This document shows, piece after piece, positions 46,380 through 55,784 of a DNA stretch of 64,000 nucleotides. The notes beneath the pieces were generated by a model, which made no database searches, was not told where the DNA came from, and saw only the letters and a program-made list of their open reading frames with translations. The stretch spans positions 186,001 through 250,000 of the forward strand of contig JBFPJN010000002.1 of the NCBI GenBank assembly GCA_040839025.1. The letters run 5' to 3'. The position numbers were made by a program, and so were the translations under genes. The stretch comes from Alphaproteobacteria bacterium LSUCC0719. Lineage in GTDB: Bacteria; Pseudomonadota; Alphaproteobacteria; Puniceispirillales; Puniceispirillaceae. Position 1 is the first letter of the stretch, and each line of letters begins with the position of its first letter.

Positions 46380-47750
46380 ATGAGTGGCGGCGCTTTCCAG
46401 ATGCTGTGCCGGTCCTGCCTTCGCAGTGGCCATGTTGGTGGCACGACACCCCCAGCCAATTGTCCGTCCTGTGGATCAGCCGATGTTCGCAGCGGGCGGG
46501 AATTGTTCAGCCTGACCATCGCACATGTTGATTGCGATGCCTTCTATGCGTCTGTCGAGAAGCGCGACAATCCGGACATCCGCGACCGTCCGGTCATTGT
46601 CGGGGGACGGGAACGCGGTGTGGTCGCGGCTGCCTGCTATATTGCCCGCCAGTTTGGTGTGCGTTCGGCAATGCCGACATGGCAGGCCCTGAAACGCTGT
46701 CCGGACGCGGTGGTGATCCGCCCGCGAATGGATCATTATGTCAGCATCAGCCGCGCCATAAGGGCGCATATGCTGGCGCTGACGCCGCTTGTGCAGCCGC
46801 TGTCGATCGACGAGGCTTTTCTTGATCTTGCCGGCACCGAGGCATTGCATGGCTGCACGGCGGCAGAATCGCTTCTGCGGTTGCAGCGCACCATTCGCGA
46901 GGATATCGGGATCACCGTCTCGATTGGTCTGAGTGGCACCAAGTCGCTGGCCAAGATGGCATCCGACAGGGACAAGCCGGACGGGTTCTTTGCCATCGAC
47001 ATGACGGGGGCGGCAGCCTGGCTTGCACCGCAACCTGTTTCGGTGCTTTTCGGGCTTGGCAAGGCGGCGGTGGCAAGGCTTGCCTCAGCCGGCATCACAA
47101 GCTGCGGTGATCTTGTTGCCGCCAACCCGCGTGAGCTGACAGCCCTGCTTGGCCGCGGCGCACCAACCATCCGCAATCTTGCCGCCGGAATCGACCCCCG
47201 GCCGGTAACCCCCGACCGGGAAGCGAAGAGCATTTCGAGCGAAACCACCTTCATTACCGATCTGTCGACGCAGGCCGAACTGGAGGCCGAACTTGAGACG
47301 CTGTGCCTCAAGGTATCAACCCGGATGAAGGCCCAGGGACTTGCCGGTGGACGTGTGACATTGAAGCTGAAACGCCCGAATCACAGTCTGCTGACGAGGA
47401 GCCAGACACTGGGTGAACGCACCGACAAGGCGCATGCGCTGTTTGCTGTCGGCCGGGAATTGCTGGCGCGCGAAACCGGCAAGGGACAGCGCTACCGGCT
47501 ACTGGGGATCGGGGCTGACCAGCTTGGACCACCGCAGGGTCAGGGGCTGCTTGATATCGCGGATGACAACAGCCGGCGACGTGATGATCTGGAAGCGGCG
47601 ATCGATGACCTTCACGCCAGGATGGGTCGTGACTCACTGCAGACCGGGCGGCGGTTCAGGCGGCGCCACCGGCCTGAAGACGACCCAACCCGCCAGCGGC
47701 CCTCACTCGACAGTCTGCATGAGGATGGGGGTGGAGACGCTGACGCCTAG
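46380..47750 (+). CDS. dinB: DNA polymerase IV with N-terminal zinc ribbon
   Basis: A 456-residue Y-family polymerase. An N-terminal four-cysteine motif (C10, C13, C28, C31) is a probable zinc ribbon of the kind seen in alphaproteobacterial DinB proteins. The catalytic acids are D51 in IAHVDCDAFYASVEKRD and D144/E145 in SIDEAFLDL. The helix-hairpin-helix and little-finger domains follow (LFGLGKAAVARLASAGI; GGRVTLKLKRPNHSLLTR). It performs error-prone lesion bypass. The ATG at 46380 is preferred to a GTG 6 bp upstream. No LexA box was identified. No imuA or dnaE2 is adjacent. Confidence 0.92.
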   Translation: MSGGAFQMLCRSCLRSGHVGGTTPPANCPSCGSADVRSGRELFSLTIAHVDCDAFYASVEKRDNPDIRDRPVIVGGRERGVVAAACYIARQFGVRSAMPTWQALKRCPDAVVIRPRMDHYVSISRAIRAHMLALTPLVQPLSIDEAFLDLAGTEALHGCTAAESLLRLQRTIREDIGITVSIGLSGTKSLAKMASDRDKPDGFFAIDMTGAAAWLAPQPVSVLFGLGKAAVARLASAGITSCGDLVAANPRELTALLGRGAPTIRNLAAGIDPRPVTPDREAKSISSETTFITDLSTQAELEAELETLCLKVSTRMKAQGLAGGRVTLKLKRPNHSLLTRSQTLGERTDKAHALFAVGRELLARETGKGQRYRLLGIGADQLGPPQGQGLLDIADDNSRRRDDLEAAIDDLHARMGRDSLQTGRRFRRRHRPEDDPTRQRPSLDSLHEDGGGDADA

Positions 47751-47767
47751 AAGCCCGCCCGCCGGGA

Positions 47768-48937
47768 TCAGAGTGGCAGCCCGACATAGTTTTCGGCAAC
47801 CATCCTGCGACCGGCCTCGGATGTCGTGATATAGGCCAGCTCGGCCTCTTTCATCCGCTGTTCAAAGGCATCATCATTGAACCGATGAGTCAGATTGGTC
47901 AGCCACCAGGAAAACCGTTCGGTCTTCCACACCCGATCCAGGGCACGGCGTGAATATTCATCAAGCGCGGCTTCGTCCCGGTCGGCACAGAAGGCGAGGA
48001 TGGCGTCATACATGTAATGGATGTCGGAGGCTGCAAGGTTCAGCCCCTTGGCGCCTGTCGGCGGCACAACATGCGCCGCGTCCCCAGCCAGCATCAGCCT
48101 GCCAAAGCGCATCGGTTCGGCTACAAAACTTCGCAGCGGCGCGATGCTTTTCTCGATCGACGGGCCGGTTTCCAGTGACTCGGCCATTTCGGGTGGCAGA
48201 CGGCGGCGGAATTCATCCCAGAAGGCGTCATCCGACCAGTTTTCAACCTTGTCATCGACATCGCACTGGATGTAGTAGCGCGAGCGTGTCATCGACCGCA
48301 TCGAGCAGAGCGCAAAGCCCCGTTCGGTATTGGCGTACACCACCTCATGCGCCACCGGGCGGGTTTCGGAGAGCAACCCCAGCCAGCCAAAGGGATACAG
48401 TTTTTCATAGGTCGTGATGGCACCTTCGGGTATCGATTTCCGGCACACCCCATGATAGCCGTCACAGCCGGCAATCAGATCGCAGTCGACCCGGTGTGTG
48501 ACGCCGTCCTTTACATAGGTGACATAGGGGTTTGCGCCGTCGAAGTCGTGGATCTCGACATCCACTGCCTCGTAGACTGTCTCGCTTCCCGATGCGTCCC
48601 GGACATCGCACAGATCGCGGGTCACCTCGGTCTGGCCATAGGCGGTGACAACCTTGCCTTCGGTATGGTTCGACAGGCCGATGGACACCGCCTTGTAATC
48701 AAAGGCCAGATGAACAGCGTGATGCTGAATGCCTTCTGCGGCAAGCCGCTGGCCTGCCTCGGCGCGGTGGATTAGATCAACCGTCGTCTGCTCAAGAATG
48801 CCGGCACGGATGCGCGCCAGCACATAATCCTGCGACTGGCGTTCAAGGACGATATTGTCGATCCCCGCAAGATCGAGAAGCCGTCCAAGAAGCAACCCTG
48901 CCGGGCCAGCCCCGACGATGACAACCTGTTTACGCAC
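47768..48937 (-). CDS. pobA: 4-hydroxybenzoate 3-monooxygenase
   Basis: A flavoprotein of about 389 residues that converts 4-hydroxybenzoate to protocatechuate with NADPH. The FAD site VIVGAGPAGLLLGRLLDLAG, the DG motif DCDLIAGCDGYHGVCR and LMLAGDAAHVVPPTGAKGLNLAASD match PHBH throughout its length. A GTG at 48937 with AGGAG seven bases upstream is the best start; a GTG at 48943 is too close to that site. No pobR regulator or pca genes are adjacent. It is convergent with dinB (17 bp between stops). Confidence 0.94.
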   Translation of the reverse strand: MRKQVVIVGAGPAGLLLGRLLDLAGIDNIVLERQSQDYVLARIRAGILEQTTVDLIHRAEAGQRLAAEGIQHHAVHLAFDYKAVSIGLSNHTEGKVVTAYGQTEVTRDLCDVRDASGSETVYEAVDVEIHDFDGANPYVTYVKDGVTHRVDCDLIAGCDGYHGVCRKSIPEGAITTYEKLYPFGWLGLLSETRPVAHEVVYANTERGFALCSMRSMTRSRYYIQCDVDDKVENWSDDAFWDEFRRRLPPEMAESLETGPSIEKSIAPLRSFVAEPMRFGRLMLAGDAAHVVPPTGAKGLNLAASDIHYMYDAILAFCADRDEAALDEYSRRALDRVWKTERFSWWLTNLTHRFNDDAFEQRMKEAELAYITTSEAGRRMVAENYVGLPL

Positions 48938-49005
48938 CTTCACACTCCTACTTCGGATCGGTCATTCCCGGCGGCTCCGGTCACGCTGTGGCCGACACCA
49001 ACATT

Positions 49006-49800
49006 CTAGCGCTGGAAAATAGTGGGGAACCAGTCTTCGCGCAATCGTTCACCCGGTCGCATGTCATGGCCGGGAAATGGCGGCGAGGTCCGGCCGGGTC
49101 GTTCCACATAGCGGGCATCATCGCCGACAAGGCGCAACGAAAAGGCGCGGCGACGGGTGCTGCTGTGATTGCCGCGCGCACCATGCAGAACCCGGAAATC
49201 AAACGCCACCGCATCACCCGGCTGCATCGGCCATTCGAGGATCTTCATACCTTCGGCGTCGGGATCTGGAACCGGCATATAGGCGCTGTCATCGGCGTAG
49301 AATGTCTCTTCCGACAGCCAGCGGGTCGGCAGTACGGGCCGCGGCCAGCGATGCGAGCCGGCAACACAGCGAAGCGTCGCCTCGCCAACTGGATCAACGG
49401 GGCACCAGAAGCTGACGGTCTGCTGTCCCTCGACAAAATAATACGGGCTGTCCTGATGCCAGGGCGTTGGCTTGGCGGTTCCGGGTTCCTTGACCAGAAC
49501 ATGATCGTGGAACATCTGGACAGTGTCGGTTCGCATCAGATCGGCCGCCACCTCGCCAATGGTCGGGTCGGCAATGACCTCCTGAAAATGCGGGATGCGG
49601 GTCCAGTTACAGTAGTCGTCAAAGAACCTGCCGCCTTCGCCAGGCTTCAGATTCTCTGCTGCATAGGGTCCGGGATGGTCCATATTCCAGGCAATGCCGG
49701 CAGCAATGGTATCGACATGAGCGGCGAACAGGCCCCGAATCAGCACCGCGCCATCACGGGCATAGGAGTCGATATCATGTTCATTCAACAGCGGATGCAT
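49006..49800 (-). CDS. Phytanoyl-CoA dioxygenase (PhyH)-family protein
   Basis: A 264-residue Fe(II)/2-oxoglutarate dioxygenase. Iron ligands are H115 and D117 in PTPWHQDSPYY and H206 in RVLHGARGNHS; the nearby Arg would hold 2-oxoglutarate. The family hydroxylates diverse small molecules. AGGGAGCC precedes the ATG. It ends 69 bp before the pobA start and follows the ROK regulator gene by 26 bp, so it could be controlled with either. The substrate is unknown. Confidence 0.82.
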   Translation of the reverse strand: MHPLLNEHDIDSYARDGAVLIRGLFAAHVDTIAAGIAWNMDHPGPYAAENLKPGEGGRFFDDYCNWTRIPHFQEVIADPTIGEVAADLMRTDTVQMFHDHVLVKEPGTAKPTPWHQDSPYYFVEGQQTVSFWCPVDPVGEATLRCVAGSHRWPRPVLPTRWLSEETFYADDSAYMPVPDPDAEGMKILEWPMQPGDAVAFDFRVLHGARGNHSSTRRRAFSLRLVGDDARYVERPGRTSPPFPGHDMRPGERLREDWFPTIFQR

Positions 49801-49826
49801 ATCCGGCTCCCTACTGGTCCCGGCCT

Positions 49827-51071
49827 CTAGATGTTGATCAACAGCGAATCCCGATCAAGCGAGAAATTCGCGTAAATCGGCAAAAAGGCGCTTCCAATGG
49901 CCCGTGCGGTGATACCAATCTCGGCCTGATGAAGCTGCGGCAGGTGCAGACCCTTGGTGTTGTAGTCGCCAAGCGCCGCGTCTGTCATCCGCAGCAGATC
50001 GGCAGTGCGGTCGTCGGGGAGTCCCCCAGCCAGAATGACCGCATCGAGATCGAGGATCGAGGCCGTGGCGGCAATGGCAAAGGCAAGACTGCGCGACGCG
50101 CCCTCGGCCCATTCGGTAAAGACCCTGATCGTGGTGTCATCCTGCTCGCCATAGTAAAAGGAGTGCGGATCTTCGCGCCCGGCCGCACGCACCAGCGCCT
50201 CAAACCCTGTCAGCGAGGCCTTTTCTATCAATTGCGGCGGCATCCCCGGCCCGCCATCATCAGCAAGCAGCGCCGTGGGAAGCGAGCCGATGGCCGCCGC
50301 CGCGCCGCGCGCGCCGGTCTGCAGCTGGTTTGACAATACCAGCCCCCCACCGACAAAACTGCCAACATAGAGATAGAGGAAATTCTGGATGCCCTTGCCA
50401 AGACCGAAACACAGCTCGGCGAGACAGGCCGCCGATACATCGTGAAGAAGATAGGTCGACGCGCCAATCCGGCGTTCAACCTCGGCAACAATATCGACAT
50501 CATTCCAGTCGGCAAGCGCCCCGGCGGGAAGATTAAGCTCGCTTTCCCACCCGGCAAGCGTCCGCGGCATCGCAACACCGGCACCAAGGATGCGCGTCTG
50601 CTGCTCGGTCGGCAGATCTTTCAGCAGACCGGGCAGATTTTCATCAATCAACCGCAATGTCGCCGCCGCATCCGGCAGCGCAAACCGTTCTGTGCGCCGG
50701 GCCAGCACCGTGCCGTCAAACCCCATGGCGATCAGGTCAAGCGACCGCCGCCCGATCTTGATGCCGATCGACACCGCACCAAGCGGGTTCAGCGCGAAAG
50801 GCGTTGACGGCTGGCCAACGCGCCCGCGCATCTTATCACCGCTGAGCAGCAATTCGCTAGCAACCAGGCGCTTGACGATAACCGTCATGGTCTGCGCCGA
50901 CAGCCCGGTCATGCGCGCCAGATCGGCCTTGGTCAGCCAGCCATGCCGGCGCAGCAATGAAATGACGAGCCGTTCATTATACTGTCCGACACTGACCTGA
51001 TTGCCGCCATGAAGCGAAGCCGAAATATGGTCGCCAATCGGTGATTGGCCAGCCGGTGACCGGGTGTTCAT
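49827..51071 (-). CDS. ROK-family transcriptional regulator
   Basis: A 414-residue regulator. The N-terminal winged HTH (about residues 35-90, LTKADLARMTGLSAQTMTVIVKRL) is followed by a ROK sugar-kinase-like domain (about 100-400). The zinc motif CxCGxxGC of true kinases and many repressors is not present (GARGAAAAIG stands there). It probably senses a sugar or sugar phosphate. The start at 51071 follows AAGGGGG. It is divergent from gap-zwf-edd-eda, and a strong palindrome lies between, so it is the likely regulator of that operon. Confidence 0.85.
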   Translation of the reverse strand: MNTRSPAGQSPIGDHISASLHGGNQVSVGQYNERLVISLLRRHGWLTKADLARMTGLSAQTMTVIVKRLVASELLLSGDKMRGRVGQPSTPFALNPLGAVSIGIKIGRRSLDLIAMGFDGTVLARRTERFALPDAAATLRLIDENLPGLLKDLPTEQQTRILGAGVAMPRTLAGWESELNLPAGALADWNDVDIVAEVERRIGASTYLLHDVSAACLAELCFGLGKGIQNFLYLYVGSFVGGGLVLSNQLQTGARGAAAAIGSLPTALLADDGGPGMPPQLIEKASLTGFEALVRAAGREDPHSFYYGEQDDTTIRVFTEWAEGASRSLAFAIAATASILDLDAVILAGGLPDDRTADLLRMTDAALGDYNTKGLHLPQLHQAEIGITARAIGSAFLPIYANFSLDRDSLLINI

Positions 51072-51212
51072 CAGCAATGCCCCCTTGCGTGCTGTCGGCA
51101 GAATAATATCACCGCTCCACAAACACAATTGCGCCCATGATGACCGGCTGTCACGCGCGTCGGCGGACCGCCGATACCGCAGCAGGCATCTGGTTGTAGG
51201 CTACAGGGCTTT

Positions 51213-51239
51213 ATTATTAAATCAAATTGAATTATTAAT
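51213..51239. promoter_or_regulatory. AT-rich palindrome, candidate ROK operator
   Basis: A 27-bp imperfect palindrome whose 15-bp core AAATCAAATTGAATT (51219-51233) has one mismatched pair and whose arms ATTATT and ATTAAT extend it with one more. It stands out in a GC-rich genome and lies 57 bp before the gap ATG in the divergent ROK-gap region. ROK repressors bind such AT-rich palindromes. The rest of the 225-bp region shows nothing else. Confidence 0.6.
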
Positions 51240-51296
51240 TGACCACAGCGTGATGGTGATGTATCAGGCTGGCAACAATCATTGAGGGTGCCGGAT

Positions 51297-52295
51297 ATGA
51301 AACAGGTTGCGATAAACGGATTTGGACGGATTGGCCGCAATGTGCTGCGGGCCCTGATCGAAGCGCCACGCGACGATTTCCAGATTGTCGCCATCAATGA
51401 TCTGGCACCTGCCGAAACCGCCGCCCTGCTCCTGGAGCTTGATTCCACACATGGACGCCTGACCTGCCCGATCAGCCACGGCCCGGATTATCTGGAAGTT
51501 GACGGGCACCGCATCGCCTATATGAGCCATCGCGAGCCGGAGCAATGCGCCTGGGGTGAGCGCGGGATCGATCTGGTGATGGAATGCACCGGTATCTTTA
51601 CATCCGCCACGGACGCCACACGCCATCTCGAGGCCGGCGCCGGCAGGGTGCTTGTTTCGGCACCGTCAAGCGGCGCCGATGCGACCATCGTCTATGGCGT
51701 CAATCATGACAGCCTGACATCGGACATGCGGATTATCTCGAACGCTTCCTGCACCACCAACTGTCTGGCACCGGTAGCCGCCGCGCTTCAGGAATGCTGC
51801 GGCATCAACCAGGGTTTCATGACCACCATCCATGCCTATACAGGGGACCAGAACCTGGTCGATGGCGATCACAAAGACCCCTACCGGGCCCGCGCCGCGG
51901 CGCTGAACATGGTGCCATCGACGACCGGTGCCGCGCGCGCCGTCGGCCTGGTCCTTCCGCAGCTTGCCGGCAAGCTTGACGGTGTCGCGATCCGGGTGCC
52001 GACACCAAATGTATCGGCTGTCGATCTTGTGTTCGAGCCAACCAGACAAATGCCGGCCGAAGATATCAACGCGGCCCTGATCGCGGCTGCCGCAAGAATG
52101 GCGCCGGTGATGAATGTGACCAATCGGCCACTGGTTTCCAGTGATTTCAACCATGATCCCGCTTCGGCCATTGTGCATCTTGATCAGACGCGCGTCATGC
52201 CAGACGGCATGACAAGGGTGCTTGCCTGGTATGACAATGAATGGGGTTTTTCGAACCGGATGCTGGACACCGCCACAACAATCCTGAAACTCTGA
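51297..52295 (+). CDS. gap: Glyceraldehyde-3-phosphate dehydrogenase, type I
   Basis: 332 residues. INGFGRIGRNVLRAL binds NAD; D35 in INDL favours NAD over NADP; the catalytic cysteine is C152 in SNASCTTNCLAP. It catalyses oxidation of glyceraldehyde-3-phosphate, the product of KDPG aldolase cleavage, so it belongs functionally with the downstream edd-eda. The ATG at 51297 follows GAGGGTG; a TTG at 51282 is in frame. Its stop codon lies within an 8-bp tandem repeat. Confidence 0.95.
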   Translation: MKQVAINGFGRIGRNVLRALIEAPRDDFQIVAINDLAPAETAALLLELDSTHGRLTCPISHGPDYLEVDGHRIAYMSHREPEQCAWGERGIDLVMECTGIFTSATDATRHLEAGAGRVLVSAPSSGADATIVYGVNHDSLTSDMRIISNASCTTNCLAPVAAALQECCGINQGFMTTIHAYTGDQNLVDGDHKDPYRARAAALNMVPSTTGAARAVGLVLPQLAGKLDGVAIRVPTPNVSAVDLVFEPTRQMPAEDINAALIAAAARMAPVMNVTNRPLVSSDFNHDPASAIVHLDQTRVMPDGMTRVLAWYDNEWGFSNRMLDTATTILKL

Positions 52296-52331
52296 CACAC
52301 TGAAGCTCTGAAACTCTGGAACTTTGAAACA
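52284..52331. repeat. 8-bp tandem repeat, six imperfect copies, spanning the gap stop codon
   Basis: Six consecutive octamers: CTGAAACT, CTGACACA, CTGAAGCT, CTGAAACT, CTGGAACT, TTGAAACA. The first two copies hold the last gap codons and its TGA (52293-52295); the rest fill the gap before zwf. Confidence 0.85.
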
Positions 52332-52374
52332 GGGGTGCCAGAATGGCGATCGGACCAACGCAGCAGGAACCGTG

Positions 52375-53826
52375 ATGATGAGTGACGCAAAAGCAACATC
52401 TGTCAATCTCAGCCCGAGCGACTACATCATTGTCGGTGGCACTGGCGATCTGGCGCTGAGAAAGATATTTCCAGCTCTTTTCTGGCGCTATCTCGACGGC
52501 CAGGTCACTGCGGAGTTCCGGATCGCGGCAGCGGCGCGTCACGCGATGGACATTGACGACTTCGCCGCACGGCTTCGCCCGTTCTGTGAAGATGCGTTGA
52601 CAGGCGGCCATGCCAGCGAGGCAGAGTGGCAGGGATTCCTCACACTGATCACACTTCTGACCCTGGATGTGAAATCCGGAGATGGCGCCGACGAACTGGC
52701 CAGCTTCATTGCCACGCGCGCCAATGCTGACAGACCGACGATCTTTTATCTTGCCATCGCGCCAAGCCTGTTTGGTGACGCCACCCGCCTGTTGAAGGCA
52801 AGTGGCCTTGTGACCCCACAGGCGCGGCTTGTGGTTGAAAAGCCGCTTGGTCATGACGGCGAGTCCAGCCGCACCATCAATGCCGAACTTGCCGATATCT
52901 TCGATGAATCACAGATCTACCGGATCGACCATTATCTGGGCAAGGAAACGGTCCAGAATCTGATGGCGCTGCGTTTTGCCAATGTGATTTTCGAGACCCA
53001 GTGGAACAACAGCCATATCGACCATGTGCAGATCACCGTCGCCGAGACGGTTGGGGTCGATACCCGCGCTGATTACTATGACGCCTATGGCGCTGTTCGC
53101 GACATGGTGCAGAACCATCTTCTGCAGCTTGTCTGTCTGGTCGCGATGGAACCGCCATCCTTTTTCAACGCTGATCAGGTTCGCGACGAGAAACTGCGCG
53201 TCCTTCGGGCCATCCGCCCGCTTGCAACCGGGGATGTTGTCTGCGGCCAGTATCAGGAATACGCCACCGAGCTTGGCCGGCACTCCAACACCGAAACCTT
53301 TGTGGCGATGAAGCTGGCGGTTGATAACTGGCGCTGGGCCGGGGTTCCCTTCTATATCCGCACCGGCAAGAAGCTGGCGCGCCGGGCTTCGGAAATCGTC
53401 ATCACCTTCAAGCAGCGCCCGCATGATATCTTCCAGCGCAATGGCGGTGGTGATATCGACAGCCCCCCAAACCGGCTGATCATCCGCCTGCAGCCCCGCG
53501 AAGGGCTGCGTCTGCAGCTGATCTCAAAGGAGCCGGGGCCTGGCGGCATGCGGCTTTTCCCGTCCGAACTCAATCTCAGCTTTGGCGACACCTTTGATTC
53601 ACGTCTGCCCGATGCCTATGAGCGACTGCTGATGGACACCGCGCGCGGCAACCAGACATTGTTCATGCGGCGTGACGAGGTCTTTGCCGCCTGGGATATC
53701 ATTGACCCTGTGATAGACATGATCCGTGACCGTGCGCCCGAACTCTACCGGTCCGGCACCATGGGGCCTGCCGACAGCCTGCTTGGTCATGACGGCCATG
53801 CGTGGGTCGACCCGTATGAAGACTAG
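52375..53826 (+). CDS. zwf: Glucose-6-phosphate 1-dehydrogenase
   Basis: 483 residues. The N-terminal nucleotide loop reads IVGGTGDLALRKIFPAL, where GASGDL or GATGDL is usual. The active site is IYRIDHYLGKETVQNLM (D185, H186). VEKPLGHD and YIRTGKKL contact the substrate. It makes 6-phosphogluconolactone from glucose-6-phosphate. The ATG at 52375 (with another at 52378) follows CAGGAACC. The gene that would hydrolyse the lactone (pgl) is not downstream as it usually is. The stop codon lies in a 17-bp tandem repeat. Confidence 0.95.
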   Translation: MMSDAKATSVNLSPSDYIIVGGTGDLALRKIFPALFWRYLDGQVTAEFRIAAAARHAMDIDDFAARLRPFCEDALTGGHASEAEWQGFLTLITLLTLDVKSGDGADELASFIATRANADRPTIFYLAIAPSLFGDATRLLKASGLVTPQARLVVEKPLGHDGESSRTINAELADIFDESQIYRIDHYLGKETVQNLMALRFANVIFETQWNNSHIDHVQITVAETVGVDTRADYYDAYGAVRDMVQNHLLQLVCLVAMEPPSFFNADQVRDEKLRVLRAIRPLATGDVVCGQYQEYATELGRHSNTETFVAMKLAVDNWRWAGVPFYIRTGKKLARRASEIVITFKQRPHDIFQRNGGGDIDSPPNRLIIRLQPREGLRLQLISKEPGPGGMRLFPSELNLSFGDTFDSRLPDAYERLLMDTARGNQTLFMRRDEVFAAWDIIDPVIDMIRDRAPELYRSGTMGPADSLLGHDGHAWVDPYED

Positions 53827-53882
53827 GCCTGTATGAAGACTGGGCCCGTATGAAGACCAAGCCCCTATGAAGACCAAGCCCC
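53815..53882. repeat. 17-bp tandem repeat, four copies, spanning the zwf stop codon
   Basis: Copies begin at 53815, 53832, 53849 and 53866: TATGAAGACTAGGCCTG, TATGAAGACTGGGCCCG, then two identical TATGAAGACCAAGCCCC. The first copy encodes the last zwf residues and its TAG. The copies farthest from the gene are identical and so probably youngest. Confidence 0.92.
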
Positions 53883-53900
53883 TATGACAGGCACCCTCTG

Positions 53901-53917
53901 CTGTGAGATAGTCACAG
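53901..53917. other. Short inverted repeat in the zwf-edd gap
   Basis: CTGTGA and TCACAG flank GATAG, giving a 6-bp stem. It is not followed by a T-run in either direction, so it is not a convincing terminator. It could be an operator or a weak mRNA hairpin 38 bp before edd. Confidence 0.3.
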
Positions 53918-53954
53918 ACAGCATCGGAATTCCCCGGCGTCAGGAAAGCATGAG

Positions 53955-55781
53955 ATGACCGAACTTCACGACCGCGTTGCCAGCGTCACCGAACGGATTC
54001 GCCAGCGGAGCCATGATCGCCGCCAAGCCTATCTCGATGATATCGCGGCGATGGAGGAATCGCCGGACAGCGACCGCCGTCAGGTTGGATGTTCAAACAT
54101 GGCGCACGCCGCCGCTGCGGCCGGTGAAGACCAGGACAATGTTCTGGCGGCCAGTGGCCGGCCCGTCGCCAATATCGGCATCATCACCGCCTATAACGAC
54201 ATGCTGTCGGCGCATCAGCCTTTCGAGACCTATCCACAGGTGATCCGTGCCGCCGCCCGCGCCGCCGGTGGGACCGCACAGGTGGCTGGCGGCGTGCCGG
54301 CAATGTGCGATGGCGTTACCCAGGGCCGCCCCGGCATGGAACTGTCGCTTCTCAGCCGCGATGTCATTGCCATGGCGACCGCAATAGGACTGTCGCATGG
54401 TGTCTATGACGCAGCACTGTGCCTTGGTGTCTGTGACAAAATTGTGCCGGGACTGGTGATCGGGGCACTGTCATTCGGCCATCTTCCGGTGATTTTTGTC
54501 CCGGCCGGTCCGATGACAAGTGGTCTGCCAAATGCCGAAAAAGCCGCCATCCGCAAGGCCTTTGCCCGCGGTGAGGCCACGCGCGAGGATCTGCTGCGAT
54601 CCGAGGTGGCCGCCTATCACGGGCCGGGAACCTGTACCTTCTACGGCACCGCAAACTCGAACCAGATGCTGATGGAGGTGATGGGCCTGCATCTTCCCGG
54701 CGCAGCCTTTGTCAACCCGCATGACGATCTTCGCCACGCGCTGACAGTGGCGGCGACCGAGCGCGCCATCGAAATTGCCCGCGGCAGTGGCGACCCGCGG
54801 CCTATCGGCCGCTGCCTCGACGAGCGAAGCTTCGTCAACGCCATTGTCGGGCTTCACGCCACGGGTGGATCGACAAACCACACGCTGCATCTGCCAGCCA
54901 TGGCAGCGGCTGCCGGTATCACCCTTGCCTGGGAAGATTTCGCCGATCTGTCGGAAGTCACCCCTCTTCTTGCCCGCGTCTATCCGAACGGGCAGGCGGA
55001 TGTAAACCATTTCCACGCCGCTGGCGGCATGGGCTATGTCATCGGCGAGTTGCTCGGCGCCGGTCTTCTTGACGGCAGCGCCACCACAATTGCCGGCAGC
55101 AGCCTTGCCGATTATGCCAGTGAACCCGTTCTTGCTGACGGCACATTGAGCTGGCGTCCCGCTCCCGACACATCGCTTGACCCGGAGATCCTGCGTCCGG
55201 TCAGCAATCCGCATGCCCCGAATGGCGGGCTGCGCATGCTGGATGGTGATCTTGGCAAGGCGGTGATCAAGATTTCGGCGGTCACAGAGGACCGCCATGT
55301 CATCGAGGCACCGGCCGCCGTGTTCACCGACGAGGCTGCGGTCAAGGCCGCCTATGCGGACGGCAAACTGAACCGTGATGTCGTTGTCGTGGTTCGCGGC
55401 CAGGGCCCACAGGCCAACGGCATGCCCGAGCTTCACAGCCTGACACCGATGCTTGCCAACCTTCAGGATCAGGGCTTTGCCGTCGCGCTTGTCACCGATG
55501 GGCGCATGTCCGGCGCATCGGGAACCATTCCAGCGGCCATTCATGTGACCCCGGAAGCGGTATCGGGCGGCGCCATAGGCCAGGTCATGGACGGTGACAT
55601 CATTCGGCTTGACGCGCGTGCCGGGACACTTGATGTTGCCGCCGAGCTGTCGACGCGGCCTGTGTCCGGCCCGGTCAACAGCGCCCCGCAGCGCGGCTTT
55701 GCCCGTCCCCTTTTCAGTGCCATGCGCGCCGCCTCCGGATCGGCGGAGCAGGGTGCCGGACTTACCTTTACGGAGATCTGA
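53955..55781 (+). CDS. edd: Phosphogluconate dehydratase
   Basis: A 608-residue IlvD/Edd-family iron-sulfur dehydratase making KDPG from 6-phosphogluconate. Visible blocks include [51 protein letters not shown] (cluster cysteines in these three) and [11 protein letters not shown] near the C-terminus. AGGAAAGC precedes the ATG. It is followed by eda after 3 bp, with the eda ribosome binding site inside its end. Confidence 0.96.
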   Translation: MTELHDRVASVTERIRQRSHDRRQAYLDDIAAMEESPDSDRRQVGCSNMAHAAAAAGEDQDNVLAASGRPVANIGIITAYNDMLSAHQPFETYPQVIRAAARAAGGTAQVAGGVPAMCDGVTQGRPGMELSLLSRDVIAMATAIGLSHGVYDAALCLGVCDKIVPGLVIGALSFGHLPVIFVPAGPMTSGLPNAEKAAIRKAFARGEATREDLLRSEVAAYHGPGTCTFYGTANSNQMLMEVMGLHLPGAAFVNPHDDLRHALTVAATERAIEIARGSGDPRPIGRCLDERSFVNAIVGLHATGGSTNHTLHLPAMAAAAGITLAWEDFADLSEVTPLLARVYPNGQADVNHFHAAGGMGYVIGELLGAGLLDGSATTIAGSSLADYASEPVLADGTLSWRPAPDTSLDPEILRPVSNPHAPNGGLRMLDGDLGKAVIKISAVTEDRHVIEAPAAVFTDEAAVKAAYADGKLNRDVVVVVRGQGPQANGMPELHSLTPMLANLQDQGFAVALVTDGRMSGASGTIPAAIHVTPEAVSGGAIGQVMDGDIIRLDARAGTLDVAAELSTRPVSGPVNSAPQRGFARPLFSAMRAASGSAEQGAGLTFTEI

Positions 55782-55784
55782 GCC

